Shown: positions 28,002-36,471 of the stretch, piece after piece
Numbering within the stretch: position 1 is the stretch's first letter
Layout of the letters: every line of letters begins with the position of its first letter
Source of the DNA: Antarctobacter heliothermus
GTDB lineage: Bacteria; Pseudomonadota; Alphaproteobacteria; Rhodobacterales; Rhodobacteraceae
NCBI RefSeq assembly: GCF_002237555.1
Contig: NZ_CP022540.1
Location: forward strand, 1,558,501 to 1,622,500
Reading direction: 5' to 3'
Length of the DNA stretch: 64,000 nt
Translations under genes and position numbers: made by a program
Notes under the pieces: generated by a model
Seen by the model: only the letters and a program-made list of their open reading frames with translations
Databases searched by the model: none
Told to the model about the DNA's origin: nothing

Positions 28002-29836
28002 TTGCTATCCTGCTCCTTGTCCTTCTTTTTCACACTGGCCTTGATGTTGCCCAGGATGTCCGGCGAATAGCCGTGGCTGCGCATAATCAGGTATTGCTGC
28101 GTGAAGGTGATCACGTTGTTGGTGATCCAGTAGACGACCAGCCCGCTGGCAAAACCGCCCAGCATGAACATGAACACCCAAGGCATCCAGGCAAAGATCA
28201 TCTGCTGCGTCGGATCGGCGGGCGCCGGGTTCAGCTTTTGCTGAAGCCACATCGAGACACCCAGCAACAGCGGGAGGATACCGATAAAGACCAGCGCAAG
28301 GATCGACTGCGGATCGGGCGCGGCCCAGGGCAGCAGGCCGTAGAAGTTGTAGATCGAGGTCGGGTCCGGAGCGGACAGATCGTTGAACGGACCAAAGAAG
28401 TTCGCATGCCGCAGTTCCAGCGTGACAAAGATCACCTTGTACAGGCTGAAGAAGATCGGGATCTGCAAGAGGATCGGCAGGCAGCCCGCAGCCGGGTTTA
28501 CCTTTTCCTTTTTGTAGAGACCCATCATCTCTTTCTGGAGCTTTTCACGGTCGCCGGCGGCACGCTCCTTGATCTTTTCCATCTCCGGCTGGAGTTCTTT
28601 CATCTTTGCCATCGAGGCATAGGATTTATACGCCAACGGAAAGAGGATCGCCTTGAGCAGCAGGGTCAGCGCGATGATCGCGACGCCCATGTTGCCGATA
28701 TGGGCGTTCAGCCAGTGCAGGACCGCAAAAATTGGCTTGGTCAGGAAAAAGAACCAGCCCCAGTCGATTGAATCCAGAAACCGGTCGATGCCCGCCTTTT
28801 GATAGGCGCGGATGGTTTCCCATTCCTTGGCACCAGCAAACAGTTTGGAACTCACCTCACGGGTCTCTCCCGGGGCAAGCTGAACTGTCGGCAGCACGGC
28901 CTCTGTCTGATAGATGTCGCGGCGGGCGTCGTATTTCACCACTGATTTGAACGGCGTTCCCGCATCCGGGATCAGCGTGGCCATCCAGTAATGATCTGTG
29001 AAGCCGATCCAGCCGGTTTCCTGAACGCGTTCGACCACCGCCTGCGTACCTTCGGCGGGAACAACGTCAAGGTCGGGCATCTTTGTGTATTTGGTCTGCT
29101 CAAGGATGCCATCGGACATCTGCAGCGCGCCTTCGAACAGGACGAAGAAGTTCTTGAGGTCTTCGGGTTCGCCGTGGCGGGCCAGCATGCCGTAGGGGGC
29201 AAGGGACACCGTCGCGCCGCCGGAATTTTCCACCGACTGGGTGACGGAGAACATGAAATCCTCATCCACCGAAATCATACGGCGGAACACCAGACCCGAC
29301 GGGCTGTCCCAGCGCAGGGTCACGGGGCTGTCGGTGCCAAGGATCTCCCCCGATTCGACTGTCCATGCGGTGTTGGCGCCGGGAACGTCCTCAAACGCCA
29401 GTCCATTGCCGGGCGCCCAACCAAAAAGAGCATAGTAGGGATTGGTGCTACCGACCGGATCCAGCATCTGGACGATAGGTGAATCGGGGCCCAATTCGTC
29501 GCGGTAGTCTTTGAGCCGGAGGTCGTCGATACGCCCCCCGGTCAGTGAAATCGACCCTTCAAGGCGCGCAGTGTCGAGCGGCAGGCGCGGCGCGTCTGTC
29601 GTGTCCGCACTGGCAGATGCGGGTTCCTGACCGGCCGGCACCCCACCAGCGACTGGGGGGGCCGCGCGCGGGGCTGTGGCGACGCCATCAGGGGACAACG
29701 GCATGTCGGTTTCCGTGGCGACCGGCGCGTTGGGATCCTTGACCGGTTCCGGTGGCGGAAACAAGAGAAACCATACAAGGATCACAACCATGCTGAGCGC
29801 GGTCGCGAGAAGCAGGTTCTTGTTTTGATCGTCCAT
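27998..29836 (-). CDS. yidC: Membrane protein insertase YidC
   Basis: A 612-residue inner-membrane protein that inserts and folds membrane proteins alone or with SecYEG. Residues 5-22 are the first transmembrane helix (LLLATALSMVVILVWFLLF), followed by a Pro/Ala-rich stretch and a large periplasmic beta-sandwich (about 75-350). The core begins at DSIDWGWFFFLTKPIFAVLHWLNAHIGN and contains the hydrophilic-groove Arg region and KEKVNPAAGCLPILLQIPIFFSLYKV. The C-terminus is Lys-rich. ATG 29836 is chosen because MDDQNKN is the usual start; AGGTGG lies 9 nt upstream. Confidence 0.96.
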   Translation of the reverse strand: MDDQNKNLLLATALSMVVILVWFLLFPPPEPVKDPNAPVATETDMPLSPDGVATAPRAAPPVAGGVPAGQEPASASADTTDAPRLPLDTARLEGSISLTGGRIDDLRLKDYRDELGPDSPIVQMLDPVGSTNPYYALFGWAPGNGLAFEDVPGANTAWTVESGEILGTDSPVTLRWDSPSGLVFRRMISVDEDFMFSVTQSVENSGGATVSLAPYGMLARHGEPEDLKNFFVLFEGALQMSDGILEQTKYTKMPDLDVVPAEGTQAVVERVQETGWIGFTDHYWMATLIPDAGTPFKSVVKYDARRDIYQTEAVLPTVQLAPGETREVSSKLFAGAKEWETIRAYQKAGIDRFLDSIDWGWFFFLTKPIFAVLHWLNAHIGNMGVAIIALTLLLKAILFPLAYKSYASMAKMKELQPEMEKIKERAAGDREKLQKEMMGLYKKEKVNPAAGCLPILLQIPIFFSLYKVIFVTLELRHANFFGPFNDLSAPDPTSIYNFYGLLPWAAPDPQSILALVFIGILPLLLGVSMWLQQKLNPAPADPTQQMIFAWMPWVFMFMLGGFASGLVVYWITNNVITFTQQYLIMRSHGYSPDILGNIKASVKKKDKEQDSK

Positions 29837-30025
29837 GAGGGCGGCCACCTATCCGTTGAAAGTCACCGCTGGGTTCAAACGGTCCGCGCTGCAAAGGTCA
29901 AGCGGAATCCCCCGTTCAGGGGCGGTGTGGCACAGGTGCGCCGACCGAAAAGTGGTGGTTGCGCGGGACAGGCACGGCTGGACGCTACAGGGTGCCGGTC
30001 TCGGCCGCAGCAGTGCAGTGTGATG

Positions 30026-31570
30026 TCAGCCAGTGCCGCGGCCCAGTTTCTGAGCCTCTGCAATGCGGGTGACGTGGTCTTTTGCCCAATCGATCAGATT
30101 GTCCGCAGGCATCGGACGGGCGATGCCGAACCCCTGAACATGGTCACAGCCCAACTGAGACAACAGAGCGTGTTCGCCGACGCTTTCGACACCTTCTGCG
30201 ATGGTTTCCAGCCCCAGCCGGTCGGCCATGCCAAGGACGGCGGCCAGCATCCGGTGCTGTTCCTCATCGCGGTCGATCCGGGTGACAAAGCTGCGGTCGA
30301 TTTTCAGCCTATGCACCTTGAACCGGCGCAGCGAGGTGATCGAGGCGTGGCCAGTGCCAAAATCATCGAGGTCGATGTGGCAGCCGATCCGGCCCAGCTC
30401 GACGATATTGCGGGCCACAATCCCCTCTGGCGCACCTGCGATTACGGTTTCCAGTACCTCGATCCCCAGCCGTTCAGCAGTCAGACCAAAACGATCCAGT
30501 TCCCACTGGATGCGTTCCACCAGACGGGGATCACGCAATTCGGGATCGGAAAAGTTGACGCTGACACGCGGAATGTCCAACCCCGCCTGATCCCAACTGC
30601 GCAAGGCTGTCAGCGAATGCTGAAGGATAACCTCACTAAGGTATTCCATCCGCCCCGCATCCTCCAGCACGCGCAGGAATTGTGCGGGCGGGACGATGCC
30701 ACGTTCAGGGTGAATCCAGCGCGCCAGCGCCTCAACTCCGCTGATCGCCCCGGTCGAGGTGCAGACCTGCGGCTGAAACCACGGCTGGATCTGGCCGTTG
30801 GACAGGGCGCGATCGACCTCATTGCGCAGGGTTTTCTGTTCGATATGGGTCTGGCGCATGTTTTCGGACCACGCTCGAATGGCCGACGGGCCCTTGGCTG
30901 TCGCGTCGTCCAAGGCAATCTGCGCGGCGTCGAGTAGCTGTTTTCCGGTCGCTTCGGTTTTCAGGCGCAAGCTGCCGCAAAATCCGATGGAAGCCGAAAG
31001 GTAGCGCATTGTCTCGTCAACTGATGTGGGTTCCTCGACCGCATTTTGCAGGCGACCGGCAAGTTGCAGCAACGCCTCCAGATCCAGACGCAAGGAGGGC
31101 GCAAGCAGGACAAGATAGCGGTTTTCACCGAATCGCACCGCCTCGTCATCGCGGCGCAGGGTCTTGCGCAAACGGCCAAGGGTCAGTTCGCGCAGGTTAT
31201 CGACAGTCGATTCATCTGCCTGCCGGGCAATTTCAGTCAGGCCATCAATCTCTAACACCATGCAGGCGGTCGCAAGATTGGCCGCCAGCGCCCGATCCAT
31301 GGCCTGTTGCACAAGTCGCGCGGCAGCGATGGAATCCACGATATCGGCATGATCGCCCTCGGCGCGGTTTGCCCCTGCGTCCACGTTGAACCCGGACAAC
31401 AACAGGAGCGCCGGGGTCCCCAGCGCCACAACCAGCAACAAAGGCTCGCCCCCCAACCAGAAGGCCGCAAGCGCGGCCGCAGGCAGGAACGCCAACGCCT
31501 GTGGTCCGTGAAAACCGCGCCGTACCGCGGTGCGCAGCCTGATGGGAAGCGCGCGAAGTGACGCAAACAT
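30026..31570 (-). CDS. Degenerate GGDEF plus EAL-domain cyclic-di-GMP phosphodiesterase
   Basis: About 514 residues. Two hydrophobic segments near the N-terminus (ALAFLPAAALAAFW and LLLVVALGTPALLLL) anchor it. A GGDEF-type domain follows, but the signature site reads FGENR in RFGENRYLVLLAP, so cyclase activity is unlikely. The EAL domain looks intact: EALARW, VSVNFSD (Asn), GIEVLETVI, IDLDDFGTGHAS, LKIDRSFV and TIAEGVES with QGFGIARPM. It should hydrolyse c-di-GMP. ATG 31570 has AAGGA 8 nt upstream; ATG 31591 and an upstream start at 31672 are alternatives. It stands between yidC and ttcA. Confidence 0.88.
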   Translation of the reverse strand: MFASLRALPIRLRTAVRRGFHGPQALAFLPAAALAAFWLGGEPLLLVVALGTPALLLLSGFNVDAGANRAEGDHADIVDSIAAARLVQQAMDRALAANLATACMVLEIDGLTEIARQADESTVDNLRELTLGRLRKTLRRDDEAVRFGENRYLVLLAPSLRLDLEALLQLAGRLQNAVEEPTSVDETMRYLSASIGFCGSLRLKTEATGKQLLDAAQIALDDATAKGPSAIRAWSENMRQTHIEQKTLRNEVDRALSNGQIQPWFQPQVCTSTGAISGVEALARWIHPERGIVPPAQFLRVLEDAGRMEYLSEVILQHSLTALRSWDQAGLDIPRVSVNFSDPELRDPRLVERIQWELDRFGLTAERLGIEVLETVIAGAPEGIVARNIVELGRIGCHIDLDDFGTGHASITSLRRFKVHRLKIDRSFVTRIDRDEEQHRMLAAVLGMADRLGLETIAEGVESVGEHALLSQLGCDHVQGFGIARPMPADNLIDWAKDHVTRIAEAQKLGRGTG

Positions 31571-31646
31571 GCCGGTATCCTTGCTCTTCATGAGAGGGAC
31601 ACTAGGCCACGTCGGTAACTCGAAACTTAACGCCGGTCCGGGTTTT

Positions 31647-32519
31647 TTACGATTTGGGCGAAACCTTGTCACGCATCAGGCCCGCAAAATCGAAAAGTCC
31701 GGGGTCCAGCATGTGTGAGGGGCGGACATTCATCAATGACCGGAACATGACCTGCCGCCGTCCGGGCGAATTTTTCTCCCATCCGTCAAGGATTTGCTTG
31801 ACCTGCTGCCGTTGCAAACCGTCCTGTGACCCACAAAGATCGCAGGGAATGATCGGATAATTCATCGCCCGCGCGAATCGGTCACAATCTGCCTCTGCCA
31901 CATGCGCCAACGGGCGGTACACAAACAGATCGCCTTCTTCGTTGACCAGTTTCGGAGGCATCGTTGCCAAGCGCCCGCCGTGAAAGAGGTTCATGAAAAA
32001 GGTTTCAAGAATGTCGTCGCGGTGATGGCCCAGCACCACCGCCGAACAACCCTCTTCGCGGGCGACCCGGTACAGGTTGCCGCGACGTAGGCGCGAGCAG
32101 AGCGCGCAGAAGGTGCGCCCTTGGGGTACTTTGTCGACGACGATGGAATAGGTGTCCTGATACTCGATCCGGTGCGGGACGCCCATCTTTTCCAGAAATT
32201 CCGGTAAAACGGTCGCCGGAAAGCCCGGTTGCCCCTGATCCAGATTGCAGGCCAGCAGATCGACCGGCAACAGGCCGCGCCACTTCAGCTCATACAATAT
32301 GGCAAGCAGTGTATAACTGTCCTTGCCGCCGGACAGACAGACCAGCCATCTGGCGCCCTCTTCGACCATGCCATATTGCTCCACCGCTTCGCGCACATTC
32401 TGCACGATCCGCTTGCGGAGTTTCTTGAACTCGGTGGATTTGGGCGCTCCGTAAAAGAGCGGGTGAATGTCGTCGGCATCGTCCAGCATGGGCTGCACAT
32501 AGCGGCAAGGCGGTGCCAT
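31647..32519 (-). CDS. ttcA: tRNA 2-thiocytidine synthetase TtcA
   Basis: A 290-residue N-type ATP pyrophosphatase that thiolates C32 of certain tRNAs. It shows the PP-loop SGGKDS ([15 protein letters not shown]), the CALC and CDLC CxxC pairs that carry the Fe-S cluster, LGHHRDD, and the family [26 protein letters not shown] near the C-terminus. Start is uncertain: ATG 32519 or ATG 32489, neither with a good ribosome-binding site. The conserved body begins at [18 protein letters not shown]. Cytoplasmic. Confidence 0.93.
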   Translation of the reverse strand: MAPPCRYVQPMLDDADDIHPLFYGAPKSTEFKKLRKRIVQNVREAVEQYGMVEEGARWLVCLSGGKDSYTLLAILYELKWRGLLPVDLLACNLDQGQPGFPATVLPEFLEKMGVPHRIEYQDTYSIVVDKVPQGRTFCALCSRLRRGNLYRVAREEGCSAVVLGHHRDDILETFFMNLFHGGRLATMPPKLVNEEGDLFVYRPLAHVAEADCDRFARAMNYPIIPCDLCGSQDGLQRQQVKQILDGWEKNSPGRRQVMFRSLMNVRPSHMLDPGLFDFAGLMRDKVSPKS

Positions 32520-32563
32520 GGCAACGGGCGGCAACGGGGTAGGGAGAGGGCCCGCCCCCGCCT

Positions 32564-32779
32564 TCAGCGCAGGCTGTTCAGCATTGCGGTGCCGGTTGAG
32601 GGTGTCGCAGTGCCTACCGGGGCAATCCCGATGTCACGGCGCAGATGGTCGTTCAACACAGGGGATGTCGGCGGGTAGTGGAGTGCCGGGCCAGAGCGGA
32701 ACAGGTCCGCCAGTGCCGACGAAAAAGCGGGGCGTGGGGCGGTCGCCGTGGGGAAGAGGGGCGTCTCGAGATGTGTCAT
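32564..32779 (-). CDS. Small hypothetical protein (71 aa), DUF1127-like C-terminus
   Basis: A 71-residue frame beginning [19 protein letters not shown] with a later [18 protein letters not shown]. The [11 protein letters not shown] stretch resembles the end of DUF1127 small proteins, but the Arg-rich front half of that family is absent, so this is tentative. No strong ribosome-binding site is visible before ATG 32779. It runs with ttcA. Could equally be noncoding. Confidence 0.4.
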   Translation of the reverse strand: MTHLETPLFPTATAPRPAFSSALADLFRSGPALHYPPTSPVLNDHLRRDIGIAPVGTATPSTGTAMLNSLR

Positions 32780-33084
32780 GTCTATCGCCCGGACAGAGTC
32801 CGGCCTTTCAAATTGGGCGAGACAGCGCAGCATCGCCCACGACAAAGCGGACAAGGGCGCACGGCCTCGAAATCAGGATGAAATTGGAGAGACCTGGGGT
32901 GTCAGGCCAAAGAGCGCTTTACCCGCGCAGGTCACCGCAGAGGCAAGCGACCCGGACATGGGGGAGCGATCGAATGATCATCATGTTTGCCTCCTTTGTT
33001 GCGTGTTGAACCTGCGGTAGGCCATACGCGATTCCCCGCCGGACACATAGCGCGCAATAGGTAGGGAATACCGGAGGGCCTGTC
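32780..33084. other. Intergenic region between yidD and the small ORF
   Basis: Apart from the candidate 21-codon ORF at 32919-32984 with its strong ribosome-binding site, no gene is recognisable. I see no terminator with a U-tract. Confidence 0.5.
32919..32984 (-). CDS. Candidate 21-aa leader-like peptide with strong Shine-Dalgarno
   Basis: On the minus strand AAAGGAGG lies 6 nt before ATGATG, opening MMIIRSLPHVRVACLCGDLRG and ending in TAA. The near-consensus ribosome-binding site is better than most in the window, which is unusual for chance. The peptide carries a Cys-Leu-Cys. It may be a regulatory leader for the genes downstream (71-aa ORF, ttcA) or a stand-alone small protein. It is far too short for composition tests. 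Confidence 0.4.
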   Translation of the reverse strand: MMIIRSLPHVRVACLCGDLRG

Positions 33085-33306
33085 TCAGTCGGGGACGTTG
33101 TCGATGCCGGACCCGCCCCAGGGGTGGCATCTGGCGATCCGGCGGGCGGCAAGCCATCCGCCTTTGATCGCGCCGTGCTTTTCCAGCGCTTCCAGCGCGT
33201 AGACCGAACATGTTGGGTGATAGCGGCAGCCGTGACCGACCCAGGGGCTGAGCAGTAGCCGGTAGGCGCGTACCGGCACAGCAAAAACGTGGGCCAGCGG
33301 GGTCAT
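33085..33306 (-). CDS. yidD: Membrane protein insertion efficiency factor YidD
   Basis: A 73-residue protein of the UPF0161 family. It shows [27 protein letters not shown] with the conserved cysteines, then [29 protein letters not shown]. YidD assists YidC-dependent insertion. Its ATG overlaps the rnpA stop by 4 nt (ATGA). Order rpmH-rnpA-yidD is classical. Confidence 0.94.
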   Translation of the reverse strand: MTPLAHVFAVPVRAYRLLLSPWVGHGCRYHPTCSVYALEALEKHGAIKGGWLAARRIARCHPWGGSGIDNVPD

Positions 33307-33695
33307 GGTTGCGTGCCGTGGATCTTGGCCAAGGCGCGGCGCAGATCCGACTGAAGGTCGGTAAACTCGCGCCACGCCGTCTTTTCGGCGCGCCCGATCA
33401 GGACGTAGTCCCAGCCATCGACGCCCATGTCGGGCAGGACAAGGCGTGCGATTTCGCGCAGCCGGCGTTTGGCGCGGTTGCGGGCGACGGCGTTGCCGAC
33501 CTTTTTGGAACAGGTAAAGCCGACGCGGATGCCCTCTGCCTCGCCCGGTGCGCGTTGGCGACCTTGCAGCAAAAAGCCTTCGCAGGGAACGCGGCGGGCG
33601 CGAGCAGCGCGCAGGAAATCGGCGCGTTTGTTGAGAACGGTCAATGGCAAAAAGGCCGCCTCGGATTGCTCCGTGGCGGCTTTTGCGGTGGTCAC
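33303..33695 (-). CDS. rnpA: Ribonuclease P protein component
   Basis: A 130-residue basic protein that partners the catalytic RNase P RNA in 5' tRNA maturation. The signature is [16 protein letters not shown] with upstream [10 protein letters not shown] and [15 protein letters not shown] chose GTG 33695, with GGAG 7 nt upstream; the open frame continues through rpmH antiframe but has no coding support. The rpmH stop lies 29 bp upstream, in the same direction. Confidence 0.93.
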   Translation of the reverse strand: MTTAKAATEQSEAAFLPLTVLNKRADFLRAARARRVPCEGFLLQGRQRAPGEAEGIRVGFTCSKKVGNAVARNRAKRRLREIARLVLPDMGVDGWDYVLIGRAEKTAWREFTDLQSDLRRALAKIHGTQP

Positions 33696-33724
33696 GTTCC
33701 GCTCCGCTGCGTCAGGCGTAAAGC

Positions 33725-33859
33725 TCAGGCGCTCAGGCTCTTGCGACCGCGCAGACGGCGGGCGTTCAAGATCTTGCGGCCTGCTTTGGTGGCCATGCGG
33801 GCACGAAACCCATGGCGACGCTTGCGGACGAGGTTGGACGGCTGAAAAGTGCGTTTCAT
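33725..33859 (-). CDS. rpmH: 50S ribosomal protein L34
   Basis: A 44-residue protein beginning [20 protein letters not shown], containing MATKAGRRILNARRRRGRK and ending SLSA. This is a full match to the very conserved L34 pattern. It is the first gene of the rpmH-rnpA-yidD group. Ribosomal large subunit component. Confidence 0.97.
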   Translation of the reverse strand: MKRTFQPSNLVRKRRHGFRARMATKAGRKILNARRLRGRKSLSA

Positions 33860-33998
33860 CGCGGCTACTCCGGTTCATTGCCCCAGAGCGACTCGGGGAC
33901 AGGAAATTCGAAGCCCTGCCTATAGGGGGCCTTGGGGCGGCTGTCAAACGGGAGTCGTGCTTTTTCGTCCGCGTCTGCCAATGTGGGCCAAAAAGATG

Positions 33999-34014
33999 TG
34001 TCCACGCGTGGACA
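33999..34014. promoter_or_regulatory. 16-bp perfect palindrome
   Basis: TGTCCACGCGTGGACA is a perfect inverted repeat about 140 bp upstream of rpmH. Its size fits a dimeric regulator site. No regulator is identified. Confidence 0.5.
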
Positions 34015-34072
34015 GACCGCAGCACACGCAGAATCAACAGCTTACAGAGACGTTTTTACACTTTCTTCACCT

Positions 34073-34089
34073 TTGACCGACTAGGTCAA
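34073..34089. promoter_or_regulatory. Spaced palindrome TTGACC-N5-GGTCAA
   Basis: Six-bp arms TTGACC and GGTCAA separated by GACTA. It lies between the 16-bp palindrome and the start of the VTT gene. Candidate operator only. Confidence 0.4.
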
Positions 34090-34300
34090 GCCACGCGCCC
34101 GCGTCAAAAGACCCGCATTCCCCACCTGCTTTGCAACAAACCGCTCGCGCCATGGGGTGGGAAATGTTTCAGTTTGGCCTTCACACGTCGGAATCCTCAC
34201 GCTTTGGCCTGACAGTGATCAAGCGCCCGTGAAACCCCTGTTGTCCCGCGGACGTGGGCCGCATGTTAGTCCCACCCCGACCAACAACAGGCCCCAGCAG

Positions 34301-35035
34301 ATGAGTGACATGACCCAAACCGACCGACCGACCGGACTGAAACGGTATCTTCCGCTGATGGTGATCGCCACCGCCGCTGTCGCCGGCTATTTTGCGCTGG
34401 GCGATGTCCTGAGCTTTCAGACGCTGGCCGACAACCGCGAGGCGCTGTTGGCGTTCCGCGACTCGCATTACATCGCGACGCTGACGGTCTTTGTTCTGGT
34501 CTATGTGGCCATCGTGGCCTTTTCCCTGCCCGGTGCGAGCATCGCAACCCTGACCGGTGGCTTTCTCTTTGCCACCTTCCCCGGCAGCCTGTTCAACATC
34601 ATTGCCGCGACAACCGGGGCCACCGCCATCTTTCTGGCGGCGCGCTGGGGTCTGGGGGCCAAATTGGGTGAGCGGCTGGAAACGTCCGAAGGTATGGTCA
34701 AGAAGATCAAGGAGGGCATCGATGAGAACCAATGGTCGATGCTGTTCCTGATCCGTCTGGTCCCGGCGGTGCCGTTCTTTATCGCCAACCTTGTCCCGGC
34801 CTTTCTTGAGGTGCCACTGCACCGCTTTGTCATCTCGACCTTTCTGGGCATCATTCCGGGCACGGTGGTCTATACCTCTGTCGGGGCCGGGCTGGGCGAG
34901 GTGTTCGAACGGGGTGAGACCCCGAACCTGAGCATCATCTTTGAGCCGCATATCATCGGACCGATCCTTGGCCTTGCAGCGCTGTCTGCGCTGCCCATCC
35001 TGATCAAGGTCATTCGCGGAAAGAAGGGTCTGTGA
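34301..35035 (+). CDS. TVP38/TMEM64 (VTT/DedA-like) membrane protein
   Basis: About 244 residues with five or six hydrophobic segments. The VTT core has FSLPGASIATLTGGFLFATFPGSLFN, a helix-breaking ATTGATAIFLAARWGLG, then LFLIRLVPAVPFFIANLVPAFLEVPLHRF and IPGTVVYTSVGAGLG. These proteins are thought to move lipids or act in envelope integrity. Start ATG 34301 or 34310. Its stop is 2 bp before the start of the MerA-like gene, so they form an operon. Confidence 0.9.
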   Translation: MSDMTQTDRPTGLKRYLPLMVIATAAVAGYFALGDVLSFQTLADNREALLAFRDSHYIATLTVFVLVYVAIVAFSLPGASIATLTGGFLFATFPGSLFNIIAATTGATAIFLAARWGLGAKLGERLETSEGMVKKIKEGIDENQWSMLFLIRLVPAVPFFIANLVPAFLEVPLHRFVISTFLGIIPGTVVYTSVGAGLGEVFERGETPNLSIIFEPHIIGPILGLAALSALPILIKVIRGKKGL

Positions 35036-35037
35036 TC

Positions 35038-36456
35038 ATGGAAAATCTCAAATGTGATTTGCTGATCCTTGGCGCTGGATCGGGTGGCCTGTCAGTGGCC
35101 GCAGGCGCCAGCCAAATGGGCGCCGACGTGATCCTGCTAGAAGGTCACAAGATGGGCGGCGACTGCCTGAACTATGGATGTGTCCCGTCCAAGGCGCTGA
35201 TCGCCAGCGGCAAGACCGCCTACACGATGAGCCACGCGGAGATTTACGGTGTCGCGGATGCCGCGCCGCAGGTCGACTATGCCGCCGCCAAGGACCATGT
35301 GGCCGATGTGATCGCCCAGATCGAACCGGTCGACAGCCAAGAGCGGTTCGAAGGGTTCGGTGTGCGGGTGATCCGGGAATACGGGCGCTTTACATCAGAC
35401 CGTGTGGTTGAGGCGGGCGCGTATCGCATCACCGCGCGGCGTATCGTGATCGCCACCGGATCGTCGCCGCTGGTGCCGCCGATCCCCGGTCTGGATGCTG
35501 TGCCGTATCTGACCAATGAAACGCTGTGGAAGCTGCGAGAGCGGCCCGACCATCTGTTGGTCATCGGTGGCGGCCCCATCGGCATGGAAATGGCGCAGGC
35601 GCACCGGCGTCTGGGGTCGCAGGTGACGGTGATCGAAGGGGCCAAGGCGCTGGGCAAGGACGATCCCGAAATGGCGGAAATCGTGCTGGAGCAGTTGCGC
35701 GCCGAGGGTATTGAGATTGCCGAAGAGGCGCTGGCACAAGAAGTGCGGGGCCAAGAAGGCGCCATCGAGGTGGAGACCAAGGATGGCCGCGTCTTCAAAG
35801 GCTCTCACCTGCTTGTGGCGGTGGGTCGCAAGGCCAACCTCGACACGTTGAACCTTGAGGCGGCAGGGGTCGAGACGACCAAGACGGGCGTCAAGGTGGA
35901 CGACAGTCTGAAAACCAGCAACCGGCGCGTCTATGCCATTGGCGACGCGGCGGGCGGTCTGCAATTCACCCATGTGGCGGGTTATCACGCCGGTATCGTC
36001 ATCCGCTCTGCCCTGTTCGGCCTTCCGGCCAAGACCAAAACCGCGCATATCCCTTGGGCCACCTACACCCAGCCGGAACTGTCACAGGTCGGCCTGACAG
36101 AGGCGCAGGCGCGTGACGCGCATGGTGATCGGCTGGAGGTGGCGCGCTTTCACTACCATCACAACGACCGCGCCATTGCGGAACGCAAGACCAAGGGCCT
36201 GATCAAGGTCATGGTGGTCAAGGGGCGGCCGGTTGGCGTGTCCATTGCGGGCCATCAGGCGGGCGAATTGATCAACCTGTGGTCGCTTGTTATCGCCAAC
36301 GGGTTGAAGATGAGCGCGGTTTCCAACATGGTCTCTCCTTATCCGACGATTGGAGAGATTAACAAACGGGCCGCGGGGGCCTATTTCTCTCCCAAGCTGT
36401 TTGAAAACGACACCGTCAAAAAAGTGGTCCGGCTGGTCCAGCGCTGGCTGCCCTGA
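35038..36456 (+). CDS. MerA-like pyridine nucleotide-disulfide oxidoreductase
   Basis: A 472-residue FAD flavoprotein. N-terminal LLILGAGSGGLSVAAGASQMG, the redox-active CLNYGC (MGGDCLNYGCVPSKALI), NAD-binding GGGPIGMEMAQAHRRLG, FAD-binding YAIGDAAGG, and a C-terminal dimerisation domain (FHYHHNDRAIAERKTKGLIKVM). It lacks the heavy-metal-associated N-terminal domain and the C-terminal vicinal Cys pair of true mercuric reductase, so mercury reduction is unlikely. Pairing with a VTT membrane protein recurs in other bacteria; the substrate is unknown. Confidence 0.9.
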   Translation: MENLKCDLLILGAGSGGLSVAAGASQMGADVILLEGHKMGGDCLNYGCVPSKALIASGKTAYTMSHAEIYGVADAAPQVDYAAAKDHVADVIAQIEPVDSQERFEGFGVRVIREYGRFTSDRVVEAGAYRITARRIVIATGSSPLVPPIPGLDAVPYLTNETLWKLRERPDHLLVIGGGPIGMEMAQAHRRLGSQVTVIEGAKALGKDDPEMAEIVLEQLRAEGIEIAEEALAQEVRGQEGAIEVETKDGRVFKGSHLLVAVGRKANLDTLNLEAAGVETTKTGVKVDDSLKTSNRRVYAIGDAAGGLQFTHVAGYHAGIVIRSALFGLPAKTKTAHIPWATYTQPELSQVGLTEAQARDAHGDRLEVARFHYHHNDRAIAERKTKGLIKVMVVKGRPVGVSIAGHQAGELINLWSLVIANGLKMSAVSNMVSPYPTIGEINKRAAGAYFSPKLFENDTVKKVVRLVQRWLP

Positions 36457-36471
36457 ATGCGATAACGCCAC

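Larger units (their letters stand above)
33860..34300. other. Intergenic regulatory region between rpmH and the VTT protein
   Basis: No gene is recognised in 441 bp. This divergent gap must hold the rpmH promoter and the promoter of the plus-strand operon. It contains a perfect 16-bp palindrome (33999-34014) and a second palindrome (34073-34089), both listed separately. The middle (34021-34090) is locally AT-richer. Confidence 0.6.
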
